Shown here: in pieces, positions 7,839 to 16,756 of the stretch
Numbering within the stretch: position 1 is the first letter of the stretch
How the letters are laid out: each line of letters begins with the position of its first letter
Assembly: GCF_014851865.1 (NCBI RefSeq)
Contig: NZ_JACVAM010000003.1
Coordinates: forward strand, 555,397 to 619,396
From: Pseudomonas sp. PDM16
GTDB lineage: Bacteria; Pseudomonadota; Gammaproteobacteria; Pseudomonadales; Pseudomonadaceae
Direction: 5' to 3'
Length of the DNA stretch: 64,000 nucleotides
Position numbers and translations under genes: made by a program
Notes under the pieces: model-generated
Told to the model about the DNA's origin: nothing
The model's input: only the letters and a program-made list of their open reading frames with translations
Databases searched by the model: none

Positions 7839-8366
7839 ATGCGTCATCTGTTGTTCGCCCTGCTGCTCGCCATCGCCAGCCCGCTGTGGGCACCCGCCGC
7901 CTTGGCAGACGATGTGCGAGAGCTGACCTGGAGCGAGCTGATCCCCAAGGATGCGCCACCACAAACAGCACAGCAGGCACCGATGCACGATCTATCGCAG
8001 CTGGCCGACGCACTGGCCGCCGAGAGCGGCCCGGCGGCCCAGCAGCAATCGCCGGATGCGCCGGTGATCAAGGCGCTGGACGGCCAGCAAGTCAAACTGC
8101 CCGGGTACATCGTGCCGCTGGACGTGACAGAGGAAGGCCGGGTGACCGAGTTCCTCTTCGTACCCTACTTCGGCGCCTGCATCCACGTGCCGCCGCCGCC
8201 GTCCAACCAGATCGTGCACGTCACCAGCGAGCTGGGCGTGCTGATGGACGCGCTCTACCAGCCCTTCTGGATCGAGGGCCCGATGAAGGTCGAGGCACGC
8301 AGCAGCGAGATGGGCAATGCCGGCTACCAGATGTCCGCCGAGAAGATCTACCCCTACGAGATGTAG
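7839..8366 (+). CDS. DUF3299 exported protein
   Basis: 175 residues. Start 7839 is preferred because TGAGG (7828-7832) lies at a good distance; an upstream in-frame ATG at 7827 overlaps the permease stop but has no ribosome site. Signal peptide ends near ALA (residue 20). The mature protein has the DUF3299 core LPGYIVPLD, LFVPYFGACIHVPPPPSNQIV with a single conserved Cys and His, which suggests a metal or thiol site. It is the fourth gene of the ZrgA operon and equivalent to P. aeruginosa PA4066. Function unknown; the context points to zinc homeostasis in the periplasm. Confidence 0.8.
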   Translation: MRHLLFALLLAIASPLWAPAALADDVRELTWSELIPKDAPPQTAQQAPMHDLSQLADALAAESGPAAQQQSPDAPVIKALDGQQVKLPGYIVPLDVTEEGRVTEFLFVPYFGACIHVPPPPSNQIVHVTSELGVLMDALYQPFWIEGPMKVEARSSEMGNAGYQMSAEKIYPYEM

Positions 8367-8401
8367 TGCGACAGCCAGCCGCACCCTCGATCACACGGCT
8401 A

Positions 8402-8415
8402 TTGAGCCAGGTCAA
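8402..8415 (+). promoter_or_regulatory. ANR/FNR-like box upstream of oprG
   Basis: TTGAGCCAGGTCAA fits the TTGA-N6-TCAA core of ANR/FNR sites and lies about 70-80 bases before the oprG start, a normal activating distance. OprG in P. aeruginosa and OmpW in E. coli are known to be controlled by ANR/FNR. Confidence 0.6.
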
Positions 8416-8482
8416 AAAGTCACTCGCGGGGCTCCGTAGGATGACAGTCAGCCAACACACATTGCTGACTCCCCGGAGCTCC

Positions 8483-9172
8483 ATGATGAAGAAAACACTG
8501 CTCGCCACCTCCCTGATTGCCCTCGCCCTGGCCGCCCCGCTGGCCCAGGCTCACAAGGCCGGCGACATCATCGTCCGTGCCGGTGCTGTGACCGTCGACC
8601 CGCACGAAGACAGCAGCGACATCTGGGTAGGTGCACTCGGTACCAACGTATCTGGCACCAAAGCCACCCTGGACAGCGACACCCAGCTGGGCCTGAACTT
8701 CGCCTACATGGTCACCGACCACGTCGGTGTCGAGCTGCTGGCCGCCACCCCGTTCAGCCACGATGTCGGCGTCAGCGGCATGCCTGGCCCGTACGCTGGC
8801 CTCAATGGCAAGCTCGGTGAGCTGAAACACCTGCCGCCGACCCTTAGCGTCGTCTACTACCCGCTGGAAGCCAGCTCGGCCTTCCAGCCCTATGTCGGTG
8901 CCGGCATCAACTACACCTGGTTCTTCGACACCAAGCTGACCAGCGAAGCCGAGGACAAGGGCTTCAGCGGCCTCGATCTGAAAGACTCCTGGGGCCTGGC
9001 CGCGCAGATCGGCATGGACTACATGCTGACCGACCACCTGATGGTCAATGCCCAGGTGCGCTACATCGACATCGACACCGAAGGCACCACCAACATTCTT
9101 GGCGACAAGGTGAAAGTGGACGTGGACGTAGATCCGTTCGTCTACATGGTCGGCCTGGGCTACAAGTTCTAA
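8483..9172 (+). CDS. oprG: outer-membrane protein OprG (OmpW family)
   Basis: 229 residues. Signal peptide MMKKTLLATS... cleaved after AQA; the mature chain is an eight-stranded barrel ending in YMVGLGYKF with the C-terminal Phe needed for BAM assembly. OmpW proteins form narrow hydrophobic channels for small nonpolar molecules. A second ATG at 8486 has better spacing from GGAG (8475-8478), so the true start may be one codon later. The gene follows DUF3299 as in P. aeruginosa and ends at a strong terminator; the ANR-like box suggests induction at low oxygen. Confidence 0.92.
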   Translation: MMKKTLLATSLIALALAAPLAQAHKAGDIIVRAGAVTVDPHEDSSDIWVGALGTNVSGTKATLDSDTQLGLNFAYMVTDHVGVELLAATPFSHDVGVSGMPGPYAGLNGKLGELKHLPPTLSVVYYPLEASSAFQPYVGAGINYTWFFDTKLTSEAEDKGFSGLDLKDSWGLAAQIGMDYMLTDHLMVNAQVRYIDIDTEGTTNILGDKVKVDVDVDPFVYMVGLGYKF

Positions 9173-9190
9173 GCCTTCCCCCGCCGCACA

Positions 9191-9220
9191 AAAAAGCCCC
9201 GCACTCGCGGGGCTTTTTTG
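9191..9220 (+). terminator. rho-independent terminator after oprG
   Basis: Stem AGCCCCGC (9195-9202) / GCGGGGCT (9207-9214) extended by A and T runs on both sides, so it can work for both oprG and the convergent epimerase gene. Confidence 0.9.
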
Positions 9221-9251
9221 TGCCGGGCGTTTACCCGCAACCTGCGCCGCT

Positions 9252-10181
9252 TCATCGGCGGAGCAGGCTGGACAGACCCTCATCCAGTGGAGTGGCTGGT
9301 GCCAGGCGGTAGCGCTGGCGCAGCAGGGTGTTATCCGCCTTGGAGTGACGGATGTCACCGGAGCGCCCCTGGCCGAAGCTCACCTCGGGCAAGCCGCCAA
9401 GCACCTGGCGAATGGCCTCCAGCAACTGGTTAAGGCTGATCGACTGGCTGTGACCGACGTTCACCGCGCCAGGCTCGACTTCGGCTCGACTCAGGGCATC
9501 CACCAGCAGCGGTACCAGGTCGTCCACATAGAAGAAGTCACGGGTCTGCTCGCCATCGCCGAATACGGTAATGGGGCGGCCGGCCAGCGCGCGCTCGGTG
9601 AAGATGCTGATCACCCCGGAATAGGGCGAGGACGGATCCTGGCGTGGGCCGAAGATATTGAAGAAGCGGAAGATCGCCGGCTCCAGCCCATGTTGGCGAC
9701 GGTAGAAGTCGAGGTAGTGCTCGCTGGCCAGCTTGTCCGAGGCATAGGGAGTGAGCGGCGCCTTGGGCGTGTCCTCGGCCACTGCCACGCTCTCACCGTT
9801 GTTGCCATACACCGCCGCACTGGAGGCGAACAGCACCCGCCTTACGCCGGCCTCGCGCATGGCCTCGCAGACATTCAGGGTGCCGACGAAGTTGCTCTGG
9901 TGGGTGCCCACCGGGTCGTCTACCGAGGCCTGCACCGAGGCCACGGCGGCCAGGTGTGCCACCGCGCTGCAACCAGCCACGGCACGGCGCACAAGCGTCG
10001 CGTCGGCAACATCGCCCTCGATCAGCTCGACGCGAGCGTCGTGCAACGGCAGGTTTTCACGCTTGCCCGTGGACAGGTTGTCCAGCACGCGCACCCGGTG
10101 GCCAGCGGCCAGCAAGGCGTCACAGAGATGGGAGCCGATGAAGCCGGCGCCGCCGGTAATCAGGATCAGGGAGTCGGACAT
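9252..10181 (-). CDS. NAD-dependent epimerase/dehydratase (extended SDR)
   Basis: 309 residues. N-terminal nucleotide site ITGGAGFIGSHL (residues 7-18), SSAAVYG with the catalytic Ser/Thr region, and the YxxxK pair in YASDKLASE. The C-terminal half (NIFGPRQDPSSPYSGV, VFGDGEQTRDF) is that of UDP-glucose 4-epimerase-like enzymes acting on sugar nucleotides. The start at 10181 gives the standard SDR N-terminus; the longer open frame to 10379 is shadow. It lies 19 bases after the RmlD-like gene, so the two form an operon, as with PA4069-PA4068. The sugar substrate is not deducible. Confidence 0.88.
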   Translation of the reverse strand: MSDSLILITGGAGFIGSHLCDALLAAGHRVRVLDNLSTGKRENLPLHDARVELIEGDVADATLVRRAVAGCSAVAHLAAVASVQASVDDPVGTHQSNFVGTLNVCEAMREAGVRRVLFASSAAVYGNNGESVAVAEDTPKAPLTPYASDKLASEHYLDFYRRQHGLEPAIFRFFNIFGPRQDPSSPYSGVISIFTERALAGRPITVFGDGEQTRDFFYVDDLVPLLVDALSRAEVEPGAVNVGHSQSISLNQLLEAIRQVLGGLPEVSFGQGRSGDIRHSKADNTLLRQRYRLAPATPLDEGLSSLLRR

Positions 10182-10200
10182 TAGGGCTCTCGAAGCAGCG

Positions 10201-11085
10201 TCAGGCACGACGGTAGTAACGATCCAGCAGGGCCGGCAGCCCGGCGCGCCACGCCCGCGGCTTGATGCCAAAGGTGTGCAGGATCTTCTTGCAGGCCAGC
10301 ACCGCGTGCTGCGGCTCTTCGGCGGCGTCCGGACGGGCGGCGTGGGCCTGAGGGCTGACTTCCTGCACCTTGAGCGCATGTAGGCCGCGCACTTCGCCGA
10401 TCACCGCCTGGCCCAGGGCCAGCGGCGTGGTGGCCTCGTGGCCGCCGTAGTGGTAGATACCCCACAGCGGACTCTGGCAATCCAGCTGCTTGAGCACGGC
10501 GAGGATGACACGCGCGGCATCGTCCACCGGCGTCGGATTGCCGCGACGGTCGTCGGCCATGACCAGCTCCGAGTCATGCTCGGCACGGCGCAGGAAGCGA
10601 CCGAGCAGACCATCGGCACTGTCGTCCAGCAGCCAGCCGAAGCGCAGCAGCACGTGCCGCGGGCAGGTGGCGCGCACGCACTGCTCGATGCGCAGCAGCG
10701 CCTGGCCACGCAGGCCCAGCGGCACCGGCTCGTCCTTCTCGCTGTAGGCGGTGGCACGGGAACCGTCGAACACCTGGTAGCTGGAGGGCTGCAACAGCAG
10801 GATATTGTGATGCTGGCAGAGCTGAGCCAGGCGTTCCATGGCCCGCTCCTGCTGGGCGAAACGCCGCTCGTCGAAGGTCTCTGCCTGGAACCAGTCGAAG
10901 TAGTAGGCCAGGTTGATCAGCGCGTCGGGGCGGGTCTCGTCGAGCAACTGGGTAAGGCTGGCGGTGTCCCAGCCACCTTCCGGCGGACGCGGGGCGAGAA
11001 AGCCAACGTCTTCTTCGGCCCCCTGGCGCACCAGCGCCTGACCCAGGGCATTACCCCCACCCAGCAACAACAACCGCATTCGCAT
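10201..11085 (-). CDS. RmlD-like NAD(P)-binding sugar reductase family protein
   Basis: 294 residues. Rossmann start LLLLGGGNALGQAL, then PDALINLAYYFDW, SSYQVFDG and LLRFGWLLDD, which follow the order of dTDP-4-dehydrorhamnose reductase (RmlD) proteins. The usual YxxxK catalytic pair is not clear: the equivalent segment reads YSEKDEPVPLGLRGQA, so it may have lost dehydrogenase activity or bind differently. First gene of a two-gene operon with the epimerase. Probable role in surface-sugar or nucleotide-sugar metabolism, inferred from the family only. Confidence 0.72.
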   Translation of the reverse strand: MRMRLLLLGGGNALGQALVRQGAEEDVGFLAPRPPEGGWDTASLTQLLDETRPDALINLAYYFDWFQAETFDERRFAQQERAMERLAQLCQHHNILLLQPSSYQVFDGSRATAYSEKDEPVPLGLRGQALLRIEQCVRATCPRHVLLRFGWLLDDSADGLLGRFLRRAEHDSELVMADDRRGNPTPVDDAARVILAVLKQLDCQSPLWGIYHYGGHEATTPLALGQAVIGEVRGLHALKVQEVSPQAHAARPDAAEEPQHAVLACKKILHTFGIKPRAWRAGLPALLDRYYRRA

Positions 11086-11183
11086 AGTTCAGAACGAGAC
11101 CCGAGAGACTGACCAAGGTCCACGCCGCCGTAGCGGCGGGACGAAAGTGGCCATTCTGCGGGTTTCGTGACGGATCGTCACTA

Positions 11184-11212
11184 CCGGGCCGAGGCGCGAA
11201 GCCCCGGCCCGG
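11184..11212 (-). terminator. GC-rich hairpin after the ceramidase gene
   Basis: CCGGGCCGAGGC / GCCCCGGCCCGG pair with a GCGAA loop, four bases beyond the ceramidase stop codon. No T-run follows on the minus strand, so it may act as an mRNA-stabilising end rather than an intrinsic terminator. Confidence 0.5.
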
Positions 11213-11215
11213 CTG

Positions 11216-13216
11216 TCAGAGCACGGTGAAACTGCGGCTGGCACCGGAGAAGGCGCTGATCTTGCCGGTCACCGGCGCCTTGCTGTCGCCGTAGTGGACC
11301 AGACGGTACTCGCCCGGCGGCGTGCCTGCGGGGATGGTCCAGCGCAACGTAGCCTGCGAGGTGCCCCAGAAGCCGTCCTTGCGCAGCCAGCGATACTGGG
11401 TGCTCCAGTCATTGTCGCCAGCCACCACCTGCCAGGTGCCGTTCACCTTGCGCTGCACCTCGAGGAAGGTGCCCTCGGTACGCAGGTTGTTGCGCGGATG
11501 ACCGGTCCAGAACACCGCCTGGACAGTGTCACCAATGCTGTACTGGGCATTGGCATCGGTGACCAACTGGCCAAAGCGCTTGCCCACCGGCGGGTTGTCG
11601 TAGACCACGCCGGTGACGAAGTTGTGCTGGTCGTTACGCAAATCACGCGGGGTCAGGACATTGATCACCGCCTGCTGGTCGCGCAGGGCCACCGCCATGT
11701 CATGGAACACCTGCTGGTAAGCCGCCAGGGTCCAGCGACCGAAGTGGGTCGAGCCCCCCTCGTAGTGCTGCTTGTCGTATTCCTCGCCCGTGGTGACGTA
11801 GCCGGCGTAGGCGTTGGACAGCCCCGCCACCACCAACCACTGGTCGTTGCCGAGCACGCCACGCACCGTCTCGCGCAGGCGCCGTCCGGACATCACGGTG
11901 AACTCACCCGGCACCGCCAGCAGGGAAAACTGGCCGATGCGCAGGATCGACGCCGGCAGTACCTCGGGGCTCCAGGGGTAGGGCTTGAACGCGCTCTGCT
12001 GGAGGATGATCGGCTTGGGCGCGTGGCAGGCGATATCCGCCTGGGTCGGCGGGGTGATGACCTGGGTAATCAGGTTGAGCAGCGGATTGGTCTCCACCGT
12101 GCCCTCGTCGACATCCTCCAGGCCACGGCCATCCTCGGTGCCGGCGGCGAAGGCGTAACCCAGCGCGGCATTGCAGGTATTGCGCGCCTGCCCGCCACCG
12201 AATTCCGGGCGCACACGAATCTTCGAGTAATCGTTGTACTGGTGGCGAAAGTCGACGGCGCCGGTCAGCTGCACGCTGGCGCCCTGGTACAGCGCCAGCG
12301 CCTTGTCGAACTGACGGTCGCCGATGATCTCGGTATTGCGCCACATGTCATTAGTGGGGCCGGTGCCGTCGAGATTGAGGTTCGGCGTGGTGTCCGCATG
12401 GTTGCTCTGGGCGAAGGAGGCGACGAAGTCCGGATTGCCCTGGCCCTTGGCCAACTCCTCGAAGCGCCACTCCGCACGGCCCTTATTGTCGCTGGTAAGC
12501 AGGGTGTTGCTCTTGCTCATGGACACCGGGTGTACGGCGAACCAACTGATCATGCCGGCATCGCGATTGCCCTGGCGCAGACGCAGCACCAACATTTCCG
12601 GATCGATCGAGCTACCGTAGCGGGCGCGCTCTTCAGCCGGGTTGTTGTCGTAGGCCGGTTGCGAGCGATTGATGCTGGCGTTGCTCAGCTCGCCGCGATT
12701 GATCAGCACATGACCAGGGCGCAGGTTGGCGTGGGCCTCGGCGATGGCCGCGACGATGCCGTTGACCTGTGCCTCGAAGTTCTCCTTGATGAAGCCGAAG
12801 ATGGTCACGTTGTACAGCGCGTAGTGCGACTGTCCACCCGCTGCGCCATGGGTATGGGTGGCGCTGAGCACCACATTCTCCTCGGTGTAGCGTTCACCGA
12901 AGCGCTGACGCAGACGCTCGACCACCGCCTGGTTGACCGACTGGAACAGCGCGCCGGCATCGACGTTGACGAATACCACGGCCGGCCCGTCATTGGGCTG
13001 CGCGATGATGTAGGCACGGGCGTACTGGCGGTTGTGGATGCCGCTGCTTTTTTGCGCGGGATCGGCATAGCCCATCATGCCGACCTCGGCGGCGGCGCCG
13101 GTGACGTCGTACTTGCCGACGCCGACCAGATAATTGTCGCTATAGGCATTGGCGACCAGGGGCAGGAGGCCGAACAGCGCGGCCAGAAAGAACGGTATTA
13201 CTCTCCTTGTTTTCAT
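11216..13216 (-). CDS. neutral/alkaline ceramidase family protein with Thr at the nucleophile position
   Basis: 666 residues, like P. aeruginosa CerN (PA0845). Signal peptide to about residue 24 (ANA), so secreted. Zinc ligands are present: THTHG (His121, His123), FAVHP (His229), VPGEFTVMSG with Glu, and NAYAGYVTT with Tyr. The hexapeptide that normally reads GDVSPN or similar, holding the catalytic Ser, reads ADTTPN here (codon ACG at 12386-12388, Thr277). Ceramidases hydrolyse the N-acyl bond of ceramide to give a sphingoid base and a fatty acid. Thr may be a working substitute or mark another amide substrate. It follows the DUF1302-DUF1329 genes on the same strand with its own 226-base leader. 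Confidence 0.88.
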   Translation of the reverse strand: MKTRRVIPFFLAALFGLLPLVANAYSDNYLVGVGKYDVTGAAAEVGMMGYADPAQKSSGIHNRQYARAYIIAQPNDGPAVVFVNVDAGALFQSVNQAVVERLRQRFGERYTEENVVLSATHTHGAAGGQSHYALYNVTIFGFIKENFEAQVNGIVAAIAEAHANLRPGHVLINRGELSNASINRSQPAYDNNPAEERARYGSSIDPEMLVLRLRQGNRDAGMISWFAVHPVSMSKSNTLLTSDNKGRAEWRFEELAKGQGNPDFVASFAQSNHADTTPNLNLDGTGPTNDMWRNTEIIGDRQFDKALALYQGASVQLTGAVDFRHQYNDYSKIRVRPEFGGGQARNTCNAALGYAFAAGTEDGRGLEDVDEGTVETNPLLNLITQVITPPTQADIACHAPKPIILQQSAFKPYPWSPEVLPASILRIGQFSLLAVPGEFTVMSGRRLRETVRGVLGNDQWLVVAGLSNAYAGYVTTGEEYDKQHYEGGSTHFGRWTLAAYQQVFHDMAVALRDQQAVINVLTPRDLRNDQHNFVTGVVYDNPPVGKRFGQLVTDANAQYSIGDTVQAVFWTGHPRNNLRTEGTFLEVQRKVNGTWQVVAGDNDWSTQYRWLRKDGFWGTSQATLRWTIPAGTPPGEYRLVHYGDSKAPVTGKISAFSGASRSFTVL

Positions 13217-13442
13217 GATTCAGCACCTCGAGCCTGGGGCTCTTGCAACACTGCAATCGGTGGCTTGAACTCAGCCGTTGGGTTTCTCGGTCGGCCCGGA
13301 TTTGCGGCGACAAAGCTCCGCCCTGCGGCGATGCCACAAGCCCGAACCCCCAAGGTGGAAATCTGTTTTATGCGCTCGCCACGGACGGGGAGCGTCGAAG
13401 GGAGAGCCCTGGCAGCAGCCCTCCCTTATCACTGTCACGACG

Positions 13443-14801
13443 TTATTGCGTGCCCTTGCGACGCAGGCTGGCCGGCGTGAAATAGTTCTCCGGCGGTGGC
13501 GTCAGAAGGAACTGACGTGGCGCCTTCTCGTTGTTGCGCAATCCGATCACCGTGTAGGTGCGGGCGATCAGATCATGGAACACGATATTCACCGGGGTGA
13601 TCACCGGCACCTCGTAGGCATTCTTGGTGAAGGCCAGGTTGACGTGCCACAGCTCACCACGGGAGTCGTAGTTCTCCACCATCAGGGCGTACCAGCTGTC
13701 CTCATCGAGGTAGAAGCGGCGCTTGGCATGCACATGGCGCTGGCCCGGGCGCAGAGTGGCCTCGACCACCCACACGCGGTGCATCTCCCAGCGGGTCAGG
13801 TCACTGTTCAGGTGGCCCGGCTTGACCAGCTCATCCACCTTGCGCCCTGGCTTCTCCATGGCGTAGTTGTGGTACGGCACCAGCAGTGACTGCTTGCCGA
13901 CCAGCTTCCAGTCGTAGCGGTCGGTGGCCCCGTTGTACATGTCGGTGTCGTCGGCATAGATACCGTCGATCGGCGTGTCGTAGGCCAGGGTCGGAGCACG
14001 GCGCACGCGACGCTGGCCAGGGTTGTAGATCCACGCCGAACGCGGCTCGGCAACCTGGTCGATGGTCTCGTGCACCAGCAGCGCACGACCGACATCACGC
14101 GATGGCGGCAGCAGCTCGCTGGCGAAGAAGTACAGGCGGTTGCCCAGGCTGTCGGCACTCTTCTTCGGGTTGTAGTAGTTGGACAGCAACTGGATACGCT
14201 CGCGCAGCAAGGAATAGCTGCCACTGGTGGTGACCTGGGCGGTCACCGCCACCTCGTCGATGTAGCGCCCCTGCCAACGGGCGATATGGTTCCAGATGGC
14301 CTGCCGACCATCGGCCGGAATCGGGAACGGGATACCGGCGTAGGCACCCACCAGGCCGTAGCCGGAGCCGCCCAGCTCGGCCTTCTGCGCGTTGGTGGCA
14401 GTGTTCTGGTAGACGTCTTCCGGCGCGGCGAAGCTGCGATGGCTGGGATAGACCGGCAGCTTGAACGTCTGCGGGTAGGTCTTGAGCAGCGCCTTGACAC
14501 CCTCGCTGAGATTGGCGGCATCGGCATCCATGTTCTGGGCATCGATCACCCGCAGCGGCTTCTCGTCCGCGAAGGGGTCGACGTGAAAACTGCCCGGGCC
14601 GCCATAACCGGCCGGAGCCTGGGTCATGCCACCGGTCCACTCGGGGATGCCCTTGCCCGCATCGCCCTGGCGCTCGGCACCGAACGGGGTAAGAGTGCCA
14701 CTGAGCTGGGCCGCCTGCTCGGCGCTCACCTTGGCTTGCGCCGCCAACGGCAGCAGCAGACCAAGGGAGAGCAGGACGGAGGTAAATGCTGTTCTGGTCA
14801 T
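13443..14801 (-). CDS. DUF1329 exported protein (LolB-like fold)
   Basis: 452 residues. Signal peptide ends at AQA (residue 23). The mature protein has the DUF1329 marks GIPEWTGGM near the N-terminus, TSGSYSLLRER, IYNPGQRRVRRAPT and DMYNGATDRYDWKLVGKQ. Members have a LolA/LolB-related fold and are almost always encoded next to a DUF1302 outer-membrane barrel, suggesting that the pair moves lipids or hydrophobic compounds across the periplasm. Only 13 bases separate it from the DUF1302 stop, so the two are one operon. Here, next to ceramidase, the cargo could be a sphingolipid; that is inference. Confidence 0.85.
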   Translation of the reverse strand: MTRTAFTSVLLSLGLLLPLAAQAKVSAEQAAQLSGTLTPFGAERQGDAGKGIPEWTGGMTQAPAGYGGPGSFHVDPFADEKPLRVIDAQNMDADAANLSEGVKALLKTYPQTFKLPVYPSHRSFAAPEDVYQNTATNAQKAELGGSGYGLVGAYAGIPFPIPADGRQAIWNHIARWQGRYIDEVAVTAQVTTSGSYSLLRERIQLLSNYYNPKKSADSLGNRLYFFASELLPPSRDVGRALLVHETIDQVAEPRSAWIYNPGQRRVRRAPTLAYDTPIDGIYADDTDMYNGATDRYDWKLVGKQSLLVPYHNYAMEKPGRKVDELVKPGHLNSDLTRWEMHRVWVVEATLRPGQRHVHAKRRFYLDEDSWYALMVENYDSRGELWHVNLAFTKNAYEVPVITPVNIVFHDLIARTYTVIGLRNNEKAPRQFLLTPPPENYFTPASLRRKGTQ

Positions 14802-14814
14802 GTGAGGTCCGCCG

Positions 14815-16614
14815 TCAGAAGGAGTAGGAAACGTTGAGGGCGACGTGATCGCGGTCGATCAACGCATTGTCTTTGCGCGCCCCCCAGAACGAGGTGTAGG
14901 CCAGCTTGCCGGCCAGCTTCTGGCCGTATTTGGCACCCAGCTCGACGGTGGCGGACTTGCGGCCCTGGATGAAGTTCTCGTTGAGCGCGGGCGAGGTGCC
15001 GGACACGTCCTGGCGGAAGGTGATGCCGGGCATCAGGTCGAAGTTGGGCTGCACGTCCTGGATCAGGCCGGAGAGGTTCACCGTGTAACCCCAGGCGAAG
15101 GAGTCCAGGTACTCGTAGTTGACCGTGTCCAGCAGGCTACCAGGTACATGGTTGAAGGCGGCCTCGGCCAGCACCATCAGATCGTCCAGCCCGGCGGTGG
15201 GGCCGAAGGTGTGGATGGCCGAGACCGAGCCGGTGTAGAGCTCATGGCGCTTGTACAGATCGATGCTGCGACGCGGGTCGTTGGCCGAACCGTCGCCGAA
15301 CTCGCCGAGGTCGATGCTGCCGCCGCTGGCGCCACCGCCACCAAGGGCACCCTCGGCCATCTGCTCCAGCTCGTAGGTCATCGAGGGCTCCAGCGGCGCG
15401 TTGGGCCGATAGGTCAGCTCGCCGGCCAGGCTGGTATCGCCGATGGTGCCGGACACGCTGAAACCGAACAGGCGGACATCCTCGGGGTAGACGAAGTCGT
15501 AATAGGTGCTATCGAGCAGGGCCAGACCATCGACCAGCGGCACCGAGGCCGGATCGAGCATCTGAGCCAAGCCGCACAGATCGCTGAAACGTCCGCCGCC
15601 ACCGGCACTGCAGGCCATGGATTGGCCTTTCTGCACCTGCAGGAAGGGCACCTTGCTGTGGTAGTTGAGGTAGTAGAGGCTGAACTCGGTGTTGTTCCAC
15701 TCCTCCACCAGATAGCGCATGGCGAAGCCGAACTGACCATCGTCACGTGCGTCGTGCTCGCGGCCATAGCGGGCGCCGGCGACGATGCCGTTCTCGCCAT
15801 TGAGCCCCGGCACCAGCTCGGCCAGCGGCCCCAGCTCGTTGCGCAGGTCGACCAGCACGCCGCTGCTGCCCTTGCCGAAGTAGTCCTGGTTATTGAGGAA
15901 GGCGCCCGTCGGGATCAGCTCGTGCCCCTTCCATTCCAGGCCATAGAAGGTCTCGAAGTTGAGTGCGTCGGTGAGACCGAGCTGTGCGGAAACCATATTG
16001 GTCGGCAACAACGCATCCTTGAAGCTGGCGTTGGGCAGCACCACCCGACCGATATCCACCGGGTTGATCACGTTGAGGCCGTCGGCATAGAAGATACCTT
16101 CGCCCCAGTTGATCACCTGACGACCGAACCGCACGCTGACCGGCATCTCGCCGATGTAGCGGTTGGTGTAGAGGTAGGCATCGAGCAGACGAGCCCGGTG
16201 ACCGGCGCGGTTCTTCAGGTCCGAGGGATAGCGCTCGTCGCTGTCGGTGTTATGGGTATCGAAGCCGTCGCCACTCGGGTCGTGATCCATGATCTGCGTG
16301 TCGTACCAGGCGGTACCGCGCACGAACAGGCCATCCTGCTCGGTGCGAACGTGCAGCTCCGACGTCAGCTTGAACTCGTTGGAGACGAACCCGGTGTCGT
16401 AATACTCGCTGCCGTCGTTGTTGTTGATGAAGACATTCTGTCCGCCGCTCTCGATGCGCTCGGGCGAACTGGTGCGGTACACCGAGGTGAACTCGGCGAC
16501 GCTCTCCAGCGACGTGGTGAGATTGGGCCCGGTATCGATCTCGAAGGCCTGGGCCTGTATCGCCCAGATTCCTATCCCGACTGCCAGCGCTATTTTGCTC
16601 TTGTTATGCGACAT
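14815..16614 (-). CDS. DUF1302 outer-membrane beta-barrel protein
   Basis: 599 residues. Signal peptide cleaved after QAQA (about residue 23). The mature chain has DUF1302 features: SVRFGRQVINWGEGIFYADGLNVINPVDI near residues 160-190, a Gly-rich loop (LGGGGASGG), a Cys pair around CSAGGGGRFSDLC, and a C-terminal strand ending VALNVSYSF suited to BAM insertion. Such barrels accompany DUF1329 proteins and, in other bacteria, steroid, hydrocarbon or lipid use. Transcribed from the 142-base gap after the TetR gene. Probably the outer-membrane component of the sphingolipid-linked cluster. Confidence 0.85.
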   Translation of the reverse strand: MSHNKSKIALAVGIGIWAIQAQAFEIDTGPNLTTSLESVAEFTSVYRTSSPERIESGGQNVFINNNDGSEYYDTGFVSNEFKLTSELHVRTEQDGLFVRGTAWYDTQIMDHDPSGDGFDTHNTDSDERYPSDLKNRAGHRARLLDAYLYTNRYIGEMPVSVRFGRQVINWGEGIFYADGLNVINPVDIGRVVLPNASFKDALLPTNMVSAQLGLTDALNFETFYGLEWKGHELIPTGAFLNNQDYFGKGSSGVLVDLRNELGPLAELVPGLNGENGIVAGARYGREHDARDDGQFGFAMRYLVEEWNNTEFSLYYLNYHSKVPFLQVQKGQSMACSAGGGGRFSDLCGLAQMLDPASVPLVDGLALLDSTYYDFVYPEDVRLFGFSVSGTIGDTSLAGELTYRPNAPLEPSMTYELEQMAEGALGGGGASGGSIDLGEFGDGSANDPRRSIDLYKRHELYTGSVSAIHTFGPTAGLDDLMVLAEAAFNHVPGSLLDTVNYEYLDSFAWGYTVNLSGLIQDVQPNFDLMPGITFRQDVSGTSPALNENFIQGRKSATVELGAKYGQKLAGKLAYTSFWGARKDNALIDRDHVALNVSYSF

Positions 16615-16756
16615 GCTGCTGTCCCCTAGCGGTGATGTGGCGAAACTAGCCGACTTGCAAAAACCTCCATGGGGCCGAGGCGGACAAAAAGAGACGCCGA
16701 AAGGGCCCTTGAAACATTTCTACACAGGTGCCATTCGGCACGCTGCGCAACACTCG

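Noticed and set aside
9345..10383. Plus-strand open frames opposite the epimerase gene
   Set aside because: No motif; the minus strand carries the Rossmann GGAGFIG and YxxxK motifs.
11294..13480. 728-codon open frame on the plus strand opposite the ceramidase gene
   Set aside because: Antisense shadow of a GC-rich gene; no conserved motif, while the minus strand encodes a complete ceramidase with signal peptide and metal ligands.
14845..16629. 594-codon open frame opposite the DUF1302 gene
   Set aside because: No signal peptide or domain pattern; the minus strand is a clear outer-membrane barrel.
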